Assembly (NCBI RefSeq): GCF_034653275.1 | Contig: NZ_JAYEES010000003.1 | Span: 2,418,001-2,482,000, forward strand | Reading direction: 5' to 3' | Length of the DNA: 64,000 bases | Origin: Nitrospirillum sp034653275 | GTDB lineage: Bacteria; Pseudomonadota; Alphaproteobacteria; Azospirillales; Azospirillaceae | Part shown: positions 15,962-24,232 of the stretch, piece after piece | How the letters are laid out: every line of letters starts with the position of its first letter | How positions within the stretch are numbered: position 1 is the stretch's first letter | Notes under the pieces: model-generated | The model's input: only the letters and a program-made list of their open reading frames with translations | What the model was told of the DNA's origin: nothing | The model's database searches: none | Position numbers and translations under genes: made by a program

Positions 15962-17644
15962 ATGCCGCGTCTTGTCGACCTTTCCTTGCGCACCCGTATA
16001 GTCTCGGCCTTCGCTTTGGTCTTGCTGGTGACCTTGGGCCTGGGGCTGTTCGCCCTGGAGCGCCTGTCCCGCATCGAGGCGGCCGCCGCCGACCTGGGAA
16101 CCGACGCCCTGCCCTCCATCGTCGCCAGCAACGAATTGCTACAGGGCGTGCTGGAGGCCCGGCGCTTCCAGCAAGGCATGCTGCTGACCACCGACGACGC
16201 GGCGCGGGCCGAGCAGGAAAAGACCGTGACCCAGGAGTTGGACCGCGTGGCCAAGGGCCGCCGGGCCTACGACCCGCTGATCACCATCGAACGACCGCAG
16301 ATGGACCAGTTCGATACCCTGTGGCCGCGATTCCTCGCCTCGTCCACCCAGGTTATCGACGCCCTGCACAAGGGCGACCGGGAAACGGCGCTGAAGCTGT
16401 ACGCCGGCGAGAACCGGGACCAGACGCGCGCCCTGGTCAAGGTGCTGACGGACGCGGCGGACCTGAACTACCGCGCCGGCCAGGACGCCTACGCCCTGCT
16501 GAACCACACCACCGGCATCTCGCGCCTGGGCACGCTGCTGGCGCTGGCCGTTGCGCTGGCCGTGGCCTTTGCCGCCGGCGCCGTCACGGTGCTGACCACC
16601 GGGCGGCCCACCCGTCAGCTGACGGCGGTCATGACGCGCTTGAGCCAGCGGCAGCTGGACACCGCCATCCCCGGCGCCGACCGCCAGGATGAGATCGGCG
16701 CCATGGCGCGCGCCGTCCAGGTGTTCCGCGACGGCCTGGTGGAGGCCGAGCGCCTGGCCGCCGAACAGCGGGAGGCGGAGGCGGCCAAGGCCCGCCGCGT
16801 CGCCGCCATCGACAGCCTGGTCGGCGACTTCGACCGGCAATCCTCCCACATCCTGCACCAATTCAGCGGGGCGGCCGCCGAACTGGACACCGCCGCGCAG
16901 AGCATGTCCGGCGTGGCGGAGGAGACCAACCGCCAGTCGGCCAGCGCCGCCGCCGCCGCGGACCAGACCACCGCCAACGTCCAGACCGTGGCCGCCGCGG
17001 CGGAGGAGATGGCGGCCAGCATCGCCGAGATCAACCGCCAGGTGGTGCACGCCCAGGCCATCGCCAGCCGCGCCAGTCAGGACGCGCGCGAGACCATGGC
17101 CACAGTCGCCGGGCTGACCGACGCCACCCAGCGCATCGGCGAGGTGGTGACCCTGATCCAGACCATCGCCGAGCAGACCAACCTGCTGGCGCTGAACGCC
17201 ACCATCGAGGCCGCGCGCGCCGGGGAGGCCGGCAAGGGCTTCGCCGTCGTGGCGGCGGAGGTGAAGGGCCTGGCCAACCAGACGGCCAAGGCGACGGGGG
17301 ACATCGCCGCCCAGATCACGGCGGTGCAGCAGGTGTCACTCCGCACCTCCACCGCCATCCAGGCCATCGGCGCGGTGATCGAGGAGGTGAACGGCATCTC
17401 CACCTCCATCGCCGCCGCCATGGAACAGCAAGGCGCCTCAACCACGGAGATCAGCCGCAACGTGGGCCAGGCCGCCACCGGCACCCAGGGGGTCGCCGAT
17501 GCCCTGGGGGCGGTGACGGAGGCCGCCGGCCAGGCCGGCGTCGCCGCCACCCAGGTGCTGGGCGCCGCCCACGACCTGTCGGAACAGTCCGGCGTGCTGC
17601 AGACCCACGTCAGCCGCTTCCTGGCCGCCATCAAGGCGGCTTGA
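15962..17644 (+). CDS. Methyl-accepting chemotaxis protein
   Basis: A 560-residue transmembrane chemoreceptor. TM1 is at about residues 9-33 (IVSAFALVLLVTLGLGLFAL), followed by a ~150-residue periplasmic helical sensor (4HB-like). TM2 is at about 186-208 and a HAMP domain runs to about 260. The cytoplasmic signalling domain has the conserved hairpin tip TIAEQTNLLALNATIEAARAG (about 399-419). There is no C-terminal NWETF-like tether, so methylation would rely on untethered CheR/CheB. It stands alone and ends with a strong terminator. The ligand is unknown. Confidence 0.95.
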   Translation: MPRLVDLSLRTRIVSAFALVLLVTLGLGLFALERLSRIEAAAADLGTDALPSIVASNELLQGVLEARRFQQGMLLTTDDAARAEQEKTVTQELDRVAKGRRAYDPLITIERPQMDQFDTLWPRFLASSTQVIDALHKGDRETALKLYAGENRDQTRALVKVLTDAADLNYRAGQDAYALLNHTTGISRLGTLLALAVALAVAFAAGAVTVLTTGRPTRQLTAVMTRLSQRQLDTAIPGADRQDEIGAMARAVQVFRDGLVEAERLAAEQREAEAAKARRVAAIDSLVGDFDRQSSHILHQFSGAAAELDTAAQSMSGVAEETNRQSASAAAAADQTTANVQTVAAAAEEMAASIAEINRQVVHAQAIASRASQDARETMATVAGLTDATQRIGEVVTLIQTIAEQTNLLALNATIEAARAGEAGKGFAVVAAEVKGLANQTAKATGDIAAQITAVQQVSLRTSTAIQAIGAVIEEVNGISTSIAAAMEQQGASTTEISRNVGQAATGTQGVADALGAVTEAAGQAGVAATQVLGAAHDLSEQSGVLQTHVSRFLAAIKAA

Positions 17645-17698
17645 GGCGGCCCCCGGCGCCGGACGCCCGCAGTAGCGGTCTACCTCGGTGCAATGAGA

Positions 17699-17730
17699 AA
17701 GGCCGGCGGGAGCTCCCCCTCGCCGGCCTT
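17699..17730 (+). terminator. Terminator after the chemoreceptor gene
   Basis: A 10-bp stem AAGGCCGGCG/CGCCGGCCTT is followed by TTCCTT on the plus strand, about 55 bases after the chemoreceptor stop. The LamG gene converges here and may share it. Confidence 0.75.
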
Positions 17731-17742
17731 TTCCTTCGCACC

Positions 17743-20700
17743 TCAGGGCAAGGGCACGGTGTTGTTGGCCAGGGTCAGCTCCGGCTGGTCAAGCGCCACC
17801 CGCACGCTGGCGCCTTGGGCCTTGAAGCCCCGGGGCAGGGGCAGCGTCACCTCCACCGTGCGCGGCACCAGGTCCAGGGGCGCGGGCAGCGCCGGCACGG
17901 ATGCCGTGGCCACCACCGTGCCAGCGGCATCGACCAGCGACAGGGTGCCGGCCGGCGCGTCCGCCCCGCCCAGGCTGTGCACGGTGGCCTGCAGCACGCC
18001 CTTTTCCACCCGCACGTCGTCACGGCCGATGCCGATGTCCGGCCGGGCTTCCGTCGGCGTGGTCGCCTGGTCCAACGAGAACTCCAGCACCGTGGTCTGG
18101 TGCGGCTGGAACACCACGTCCACGCCGGCGCTGCGTTCCAAGTCCACGGTCTGGCGGGCGGTGGCGCCGGTGATGCTGTCGCCACCCTCGGTCGCGGTAC
18201 CGCTGGCCATGTGCCAATGGCCGGCGGTGACGTTCCAGGTGGTCATGCGCGCCGCCTGCGGCCGGTCGGACAGGTTGTAGGCCACCACCTTGAAATGGTC
18301 GCGCGTGGCGCCGGGCAGCAGGATGGCCACCTGCTCCGCCCCGTCCGGCTCGGCGAAGCGCCAGCTGACGGTGTGGCCGGGGTAAAGGTAGTTGCGCCGC
18401 AGGGCCACGCCGCCCAGCCGTTCCCGTTGCAGGACGTCGCTGGGCAGATCCACCCGGTCGGACCACCAGTGCCCTTCGGTGTTCATATAGAACGTCTGCG
18501 ACTTGGACTGGATGGCGGCGGCGTGCAACTCCTCCAGCCAATGCGTGTCGCCCGTCATCTGCCAGGCGATGTAGGGGGCGAAGCCGCTGTCGCCCCTGAG
18601 GCTGGCAGGGCCGGCCTTGTCCGCCTTGGCGGTCATGGCCCGGCCCCAATCGTCACGGCGGCCCAGCACGTCGATGGCGTTCTCGTTCAGCTCATCGATG
18701 GCGCGGGGGCCCGCCTGGGCCACGCGCGACAGGATGGGGCCCAGGTACTTGGCGTCGCCGGTCCAGCGGTAGCTGGCCCAGAAGGTCTGCATCGCCCCCA
18801 CCTCCCCCACCGCCTTGGCAAGGTCCCCGTCCCGTTCCGCGTCCGTGCGCCAGTTGATCTCCGCCGGGTAAGACACGGTGCCATCCTTCCCGCCCGGCTT
18901 GCCATGGGCTAGGTAGCCGTCGGCCAGGCCCTGGATCAGGGCGCGGGCCTTGGGGTTGGCGTTGTAGACGCCCATCAGGATGGCGGGATGGGTGATCATG
19001 AAGGAATGGGGCTTCTGCCATTCCCACGGGCCCTCGCGATAGGCCTGGGTGCCGCTGAACCAGTTGGTGGCGAAGTGCACATGGCCGTTGGGATTGGGCA
19101 GGATGATGCGCTCGGCCAGCGCCTTGGTGGTGGCCATAAGCCGCTCCACCGTGCGCGGCTCGCCCCAGTTCAGGTACAGCGCCTCGCTGTTGCTGTTGAT
19201 GCCTTCCTCATAGGAATGCAGCTCATCGGTGGTGATGGTGCCCAGGCCGTTGGTGATCATACCGTTGCGGTACTGCGCGTCGATCAGCGCCGCCAGGGAG
19301 GCCCTGATCTTGTCCGGCTCCACCCCCATCAGGGCCAGGCCCGGCCATTGCTCCGTCAGGTCGGTGTCGTCGGAGATGCCGCCGCCGAAATCGCCATAGG
19401 GCACCTGCCGTTCATCGATCCACCAGTCGACGAAGCGGCGGATCAGCTTCATGTCCTCCACCTGGCGGAAGGCCCACAGGGGCACGCCGGCCGGGGCCTG
19501 CGGCTGGGTGAAGGCGGGCCAGCCCTGCGCGCCATAGCTCATGTCCGCCCAGTAATAGCGGCCCAGCAAATTGTCCGGATCCACGCGCAGCAGGTCGCTG
19601 ACGTCACCGAAGAGGCGGCGGTACAGGCGCTGGCGCTTGGAGGTGGTGTGCTCCTCCACCAGGAAGCCCCAATTGTCCTTCACCTGGTTCAGGCGGTCGG
19701 CGATGTGCTCCACCTTCGCCTGTTCCCGGTCCTTGAACACCAGGCGGATGCGGGCGCCGTCCAGGCTGTGGGCGGTGAAGTCGGGAGCGGCCGAGGCGAC
19801 GGTCAGGTAGAGGCTGTCGTTGGTCAGGATGCGGTCGCGCGTGTCCAGCCACAGGGTGCGCGCCTGCCCCGGCTTGACCGAGACCGACACATCGACCAAG
19901 TCGCGGTCCGGCCAGATGGGGTCCTTGATCTGGATGTTCAGGGGGATCAGCCCGTCCCTGGCTGGCGTCACGCCAAGCGCCGGCAGGTCGATGGCGATGC
20001 CGTCCAACCCGTCGTGCATGTTCTCCCAGCCATAGGCCCAGGCGCGCATCAGCGGCTGCGCCACCGGCGGATCGCCGAAGCCGGAGGGGATCAGCACATG
20101 AACGATGGGCATGGCCGGGACGGTCTCCGCCGCCCGCTTGCGCACCGGCGCCTCCGCCGGCAGGGCCACCACCGTGCTGCGCTCATTGGCGGGGTAGCGC
20201 CCGGCGATATAGCCGCGCAGGGCCGCCAGATTGTCGTAGTCGGGGGCCGCGTCGCTGCGGATGGTGTAGCTGAGCTTCACCGTGCCTTGCGGCTCCGCCC
20301 CCTCGGTCACGTTGTAGGCCCAGATCTCCTGGATGGGGGTTTCCTGGGCGACGTTGGTGAAGCGCAGGCGGCCGCCCTGGCGGGTGCCGAACTGGTCCAC
20401 CGTGCGCACGGGGCCCTGCCGGCGCTTGGCCAGCGGTTTGAAGGCGCCGTCGGCACCGGCGTAGTCCAGGCTGCCGTACGCGGCCCCCCGTATCTCCACA
20501 CGGTTGAAGGGCTCATCGGGAAGCGCCAGGTCCAGCGCCTGCCCACCCTCCACATAGGTGTTCCAGTCCGGCAGGGTGAAATAGTCATTGCGCCCGGGCA
20601 GGCGGGAGCGGTTGTAGACACCCGGCCATGTCGTCTCCTGGATGCCGTCGGTGGCCTTCCACATCCATTCCTTCTTATCCTTGGCGTCGGCGAACTCGAC

Positions 20701-21570
20701 CTTGCGGATGGCCGTCACGGGCGCCGTCAGCGCGGGCGGCGCCTTGTCCTCCCAGCCATAGCGATGCAGCCAGGCCTGGCGGGCGGCGGCATCGGAAATG
20801 GACGCCGGCGTTGCCGCCGGCATGTCGTTGCGCGCCAGGGCCGCCATCTCCGCCGGCGCCAGCATATGGTCATAGACGCGGATCTCGTCGACGTCGCCGC
20901 CGCGCATGAAACTGTAGCGGCTTTGCACCTGGTGGGGGGAGATGGTGCGGCCGGCAAGGCCGAACTGGTCCAGCCCCACGTCATAATCACCCTTGGCGTC
21001 CTGGCGCGCCGCCTCGCGCCCGTTCACGTACAGGCGCACGCCCGCCGTCTCATCCCAGGCGAAGGCGATGGGGATCCAGGCGTCGGGGGCCGGCGGGGTA
21101 TCGAGCGTGAAAGAGACGCGGGTGCGCGCCAGGTTGGCGTCGGTGACGAAGGCGTCGAAGCCATGGCCATTCCAGTCGATGCGCAGCCACGCCATGTCCC
21201 AGCTGGTGTGGTCGGCGAAACCCACGCGGAAGATGACGAAAGGCGCCGCGCCCACGGGATAGCGCGACCGCCAGAAGAAGGAGAGCGTGCCGCGCTGGGC
21301 GTAGATGTTGCCCGGCGCGTCCCAGGCCAGCACCCCGTCGTCCTGCCATTCGATGGCGCCACCGGACACGCCGGTGGACACGATTTTCACCTTGGCCTGG
21401 AAGTTGGGCACCGCCTGCCCGCCGGCCACGTCGGCGACGAAGCCCCTGTCCGCCGATACGCGGAACAACAGGCCATCCGTCCCCGGCGCCGCCAGCGACG
21501 GGGCCGACAGGATGGCGGTGGATAAGAGGCCCGCGGCCAGCGCCCGGCCGGCCTTGGTCATCCCGGACAT
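17743..21570 (-). CDS. Large secreted LamG-domain protein, probable carbohydrate-active enzyme
   Basis: A 1275-residue exported protein (signal peptide MSGMTKAGRALAAGLLSTAI to about residue 32). Residues about 85-245 form a LamG/concanavalin-like domain (GTLSFFWRSRYPVGAAPF, WIPIAFAWDETAGVRLYVNG, GGDVDEIRVYDHMLAPAEM). The middle contains beta-rich parts. The region around residues 700-1000 is aromatic and Trp/Asn/Glu-rich (FVDWWIDERQVPYGDFGGG, ISDDTDLTEQWPGLAL, SYEEGINSNSEALYLNWG), like an (alpha/alpha) barrel glycosidase or lyase; this fold is inferred, not recognised. The C-terminus is a beta-sandwich (VEVTLPLPRGF). Upstream frame extension to 21786 lacks a plausible start. Location beside sugar genes and a LacI-type operator supports polysaccharide processing. 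No catalytic residues assigned. Confidence 0.8.
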   Translation of the reverse strand: MSGMTKAGRALAAGLLSTAILSAPSLAAPGTDGLLFRVSADRGFVADVAGGQAVPNFQAKVKIVSTGVSGGAIEWQDDGVLAWDAPGNIYAQRGTLSFFWRSRYPVGAAPFVIFRVGFADHTSWDMAWLRIDWNGHGFDAFVTDANLARTRVSFTLDTPPAPDAWIPIAFAWDETAGVRLYVNGREAARQDAKGDYDVGLDQFGLAGRTISPHQVQSRYSFMRGGDVDEIRVYDHMLAPAEMAALARNDMPAATPASISDAAARQAWLHRYGWEDKAPPALTAPVTAIRKVEFADAKDKKEWMWKATDGIQETTWPGVYNRSRLPGRNDYFTLPDWNTYVEGGQALDLALPDEPFNRVEIRGAAYGSLDYAGADGAFKPLAKRRQGPVRTVDQFGTRQGGRLRFTNVAQETPIQEIWAYNVTEGAEPQGTVKLSYTIRSDAAPDYDNLAALRGYIAGRYPANERSTVVALPAEAPVRKRAAETVPAMPIVHVLIPSGFGDPPVAQPLMRAWAYGWENMHDGLDGIAIDLPALGVTPARDGLIPLNIQIKDPIWPDRDLVDVSVSVKPGQARTLWLDTRDRILTNDSLYLTVASAAPDFTAHSLDGARIRLVFKDREQAKVEHIADRLNQVKDNWGFLVEEHTTSKRQRLYRRLFGDVSDLLRVDPDNLLGRYYWADMSYGAQGWPAFTQPQAPAGVPLWAFRQVEDMKLIRRFVDWWIDERQVPYGDFGGGISDDTDLTEQWPGLALMGVEPDKIRASLAALIDAQYRNGMITNGLGTITTDELHSYEEGINSNSEALYLNWGEPRTVERLMATTKALAERIILPNPNGHVHFATNWFSGTQAYREGPWEWQKPHSFMITHPAILMGVYNANPKARALIQGLADGYLAHGKPGGKDGTVSYPAEINWRTDAERDGDLAKAVGEVGAMQTFWASYRWTGDAKYLGPILSRVAQAGPRAIDELNENAIDVLGRRDDWGRAMTAKADKAGPASLRGDSGFAPYIAWQMTGDTHWLEELHAAAIQSKSQTFYMNTEGHWWSDRVDLPSDVLQRERLGGVALRRNYLYPGHTVSWRFAEPDGAEQVAILLPGATRDHFKVVAYNLSDRPQAARMTTWNVTAGHWHMASGTATEGGDSITGATARQTVDLERSAGVDVVFQPHQTTVLEFSLDQATTPTEARPDIGIGRDDVRVEKGVLQATVHSLGGADAPAGTLSLVDAAGTVVATASVPALPAPLDLVPRTVEVTLPLPRGFKAQGASVRVALDQPELTLANNTVPLP

Positions 21571-21650
21571 GTTCCCTCCCCTGGGTTCCGGCCGCCGCGG
21601 GCTTCCGCCGCCGCCCCGGTTTCTCTTTGCGGGCCGGAGGCTAAAGCATA

Positions 21651-21668
21651 ATTGACACCGGTGGCAAT
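21651..21668. promoter_or_regulatory. LacI-family-type operator
   Basis: An 18-base palindrome, ATTGACACCGGTGGCAAT, symmetric except for one base pair, with the central CACCGGTG core typical of LacI-family sugar repressors. It lies between the divergent LamG-protein and aldo-keto reductase genes and could control both. No LacI gene is present in the window. Confidence 0.6.
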
Positions 21669-21817
21669 TATGGATTTCGGCTGAAAGTGCGGGTCGGTTT
21701 GCCGCAGCCGGCGACGGGCGACCCGACCGGATGAGTTTAATCAACTCCCGCCTTGGAGGGCGCTGACGATCCCCGTATGGTGCCACCGGTTACCGCCCCA
21801 TAGCTGGAGCCCTGAAC

Positions 21818-22861
21818 ATGCAGTCCCTCTATCGCGCCGCCGACGACCGTTACGAAACCATGCCCTACCGCCGCTGCGGGCGCAGCGGCCTGGACCTGCC
21901 CGCCATATCGCTGGGCCTGTGGCACAATTTCGGCGGTGCCGACGTCTTCGAGACCGGCCGCGCCATCCTGCGCCGCGCCTTCGACCGGGGCGTCACCCAT
22001 TTCGACCTGGCCAACAACTACGGCCCGCCCTATGGCTCGGCCGAGGAGAACTTCGGCCGCGTCATGGCTGGGGACTTCAAGCCCTACCGGGATGAGATGA
22101 TCATCTCCACCAAGGCCGGGTACGACATGTGGCCCGGCCCCTACGGCATCGGCGGATCGCGCAAGTACCTGATCGCCAGCCTGGACCAGAGCCTGCGCCG
22201 CATGGGTCTGGACTATGTCGACATCTTCTATTCCCATCGCGTGGATCCGACCACGCCGCTGGAAGAAACCATGGGCGCGCTGGCCCAGGTGGTGCGCCAG
22301 GGCAAGGCGCTGTACGTCGGCATCTCCTCCTATTCGCCGGAGATGACGGCCAAAGCCGCGGCATTGCTGAAGGAGATGGGCACGCCCTGCCTGATCCATC
22401 AGCCCAGCTATTCCATGCTGAACCGCTGGATCGAGGGCGGCCTCCTGCAGACGCTGGAAGGCAGCGGCATCGGCTGCATCGCCTTCTCCCCGCTGGCGCA
22501 GGGCTTGCTGTCCAAGAAGTACCTGAACGGTGTGCCGGCCGACGCCCGCGCCGCCAAGGGCGGGTCGTTCAAGGAAGATCTGCTGACGCCCGAGGCGCTG
22601 CACCATGTGCGCGCCCTGAACGCCATCGCCGAGCGGCGGGGCCAGACCCTGGCGCAGATGGCGATCGCCTGGGTGTTGCGCGACCCGCGCGTTACCTCCG
22701 CCCTCATCGGCGCCCGTACCGTGGCCCAGCTCGACGACAGCCTGGACGCGTTGAGGAACCTGGCGTTCACGGACGCTGAACTGGCGGAAATCGACGCCCA
22801 CGCCGTCGACACCGGCCTGAACATCTGGCAGCGCTCCTCCGACGCCAGCACGCCGGAGTGA
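21818..22861 (+). CDS. Aldo/keto reductase, YghZ-like (L-glyceraldehyde 3-phosphate reductase type)
   Basis: A 347-residue NADPH-dependent aldo/keto reductase. The N-terminus YRRCGRSGLDLPAISLGLW and FDLANNYGPPYGSAEENFG with active-site Asp and Tyr match the AKR14/YghZ group. The active-site Lys is in STKAGYD and the His in YSHRVDP. C-terminal cofactor residues are in GARTVAQLDDSLDAL. E. coli YghZ reduces L-glyceraldehyde 3-phosphate and methylglyoxal. Here it probably handles a sugar aldehyde, given the shared divergent spacer with the LamG protein. A possible ribosome site (GGAGCC) is about 9 bases upstream. Confidence 0.92.
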   Translation: MQSLYRAADDRYETMPYRRCGRSGLDLPAISLGLWHNFGGADVFETGRAILRRAFDRGVTHFDLANNYGPPYGSAEENFGRVMAGDFKPYRDEMIISTKAGYDMWPGPYGIGGSRKYLIASLDQSLRRMGLDYVDIFYSHRVDPTTPLEETMGALAQVVRQGKALYVGISSYSPEMTAKAAALLKEMGTPCLIHQPSYSMLNRWIEGGLLQTLEGSGIGCIAFSPLAQGLLSKKYLNGVPADARAAKGGSFKEDLLTPEALHHVRALNAIAERRGQTLAQMAIAWVLRDPRVTSALIGARTVAQLDDSLDALRNLAFTDAELAEIDAHAVDTGLNIWQRSSDASTPE

Positions 22862-22872
22862 GCGGACAAAAA

Positions 22873-22904
22873 GATGCCCGCGCCTCGGACGGGGCGCGGG
22901 CATC
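22873..22904 (-). terminator. Terminator downstream of the glycosyltransferase gene
   Basis: A 12-bp stem GATGCCCGCGCC/GGCGCGGGCATC is followed on the minus strand by TTTTT. It lies about 180 bases after the glycosyltransferase stop and 12 bases after the convergent reductase stop, so it can serve both. The spacer 22905-23085 shows no gene. Confidence 0.75.
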
Positions 22905-23085
22905 CAGGATGGCGGTGCGGGCGGGGGGCCGCAGGTACCGCCCATGGGGAGGAAAGCGACGGGGTGATGGGGAGTGGGGGGATATCCCGTCGCCGCAAGG
23001 GAAAGCTACCCCAGGTGGCGGCCGGCGCTCTTGCACGCCTTATGGATATTTTGTCTGAAAGGGGCGTCGTGTTGGGCCCGCGGGG

Positions 23086-24093
23086 TCAGCCCAGAAGGCG
23101 CGCCATCTCCGCCTTCACGGCCGGCGCCTGGTGCAGCAACAACAGATCCGCCTCGTCATTCAGATCCTGCCGCCGGAAATACGCGTCATCCAGCCCCTCG
23201 CCCTTGTGCGGGTGGCCATCGGCGAAGGGCGCCCGGCCGCGTGCCCGCTTACGCTCGAACTCCGCCCGCGACTTGACAGAATAGTGGTGGATGTACAGCC
23301 GGGAATGGGAGATGGCGGGCGTAAAGGCGAAGTCGCGCAACGCGACGGGCGTTCCGGTGTCGTCGACATAGTGATGTCCCTGCCGCAGGCGGCCGGAATG
23401 AATCAGCATGCGATCCAGGGCCGCCGTGCGCACCAGGCTTTTCATATGGACGTGGCCGGGATGCAGGGTGGGGGCGCAGCGGGTGAAGCGCTCGATCACC
23501 AAACGGCCGTCGGGCTGCCGATGGCCGCTGGACCCGAAATAACGCCAGTTGAGCGCCACCGCCCCCACGGCCGGATCCTCGCCGTATGAGGCCGCCAGCG
23601 CAGGCAAGGACAGCCCCGCCCGGCTGACGACGAACTCATCGGCGTCGATGAACAGGGCCCAATCCGTCTCCGCCGCGTAGTAGGTCACGAAATGATTGTA
23701 GGCCCGCAGCTGCGGACCCACCGTCATGTCGCCCCACCAGTTGAAATCCCGCAGATGGGGTAGCGACAGGACCAGGTCCCGCGCCTCGAAGAAGGACAAG
23801 GCACCGCTGTTGGGCGTGGACGGCCAGTCGATGACGGTGATGCCGGCCCGGCCGGCGATGCGATCCAAGACGGCGCGCGTATCATCGGTACTGCCGTTGT
23901 TGTAGATGACGAAGCGCTCGATACCCATCAGGCGGTAATACGCCACCCATTCCAGCAGGAAGGCGCCCTCGTTCTTGACGATGGCGCAAATGGTGACGCG
24001 GGGCGGATTGGCATCCGCCCCCTGACTTATGCCTATTACACGCCCATGCTGGCGCCCATCATCCGCCCATTTTATTGTTGATATACTGTTCAT
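23086..24093 (-). CDS. Glycosyltransferase family 2-like protein
   Basis: A protein of about 335 residues with the GT-A start VTICAIVKNEGAFLLEWVAYY (about residue 31) and IYNNGSTDDT. A DADEF motif (about residue 149) is the nucleotide-sugar/metal DxD site. The pattern matches the Glyco_tranf_2_4/GT92-like group. C-terminal residues include HHYSVKSRAEFERKRARGR, common in this group. The start is uncertain: ATG 24093 has no clear ribosome site, and an in-frame ATG at 24186 would add 31 residues. Product and acceptor are unknown, perhaps an exopolysaccharide or lipid-linked glycan. A lone gene between a reductase and a fucosidase. Confidence 0.85.
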   Translation of the reverse strand: MNSISTIKWADDGRQHGRVIGISQGADANPPRVTICAIVKNEGAFLLEWVAYYRLMGIERFVIYNNGSTDDTRAVLDRIAGRAGITVIDWPSTPNSGALSFFEARDLVLSLPHLRDFNWWGDMTVGPQLRAYNHFVTYYAAETDWALFIDADEFVVSRAGLSLPALAASYGEDPAVGAVALNWRYFGSSGHRQPDGRLVIERFTRCAPTLHPGHVHMKSLVRTAALDRMLIHSGRLRQGHHYVDDTGTPVALRDFAFTPAISHSRLYIHHYSVKSRAEFERKRARGRAPFADGHPHKGEGLDDAYFRRQDLNDEADLLLLHQAPAVKAEMARLLG

Positions 24094-24232
24094 AAGGGCG
24101 ATACCGGGCTTGGTTATTTCCAAGCATTTTATAGGTCTCCTGCGACTGGCGGGACTACCGTCCCTTCGCCCTAGGCCACATTGCATAATAATGACAAAAC
24201 TGAGACGGATCGCCGTCTAACAAGGCCCCGGT

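Noticed and set aside
18988..21525. 845-codon plus-strand ORF opposite the LamG gene
   Set aside because: Shadow of a real minus-strand gene that has a signal peptide and a LamG domain.
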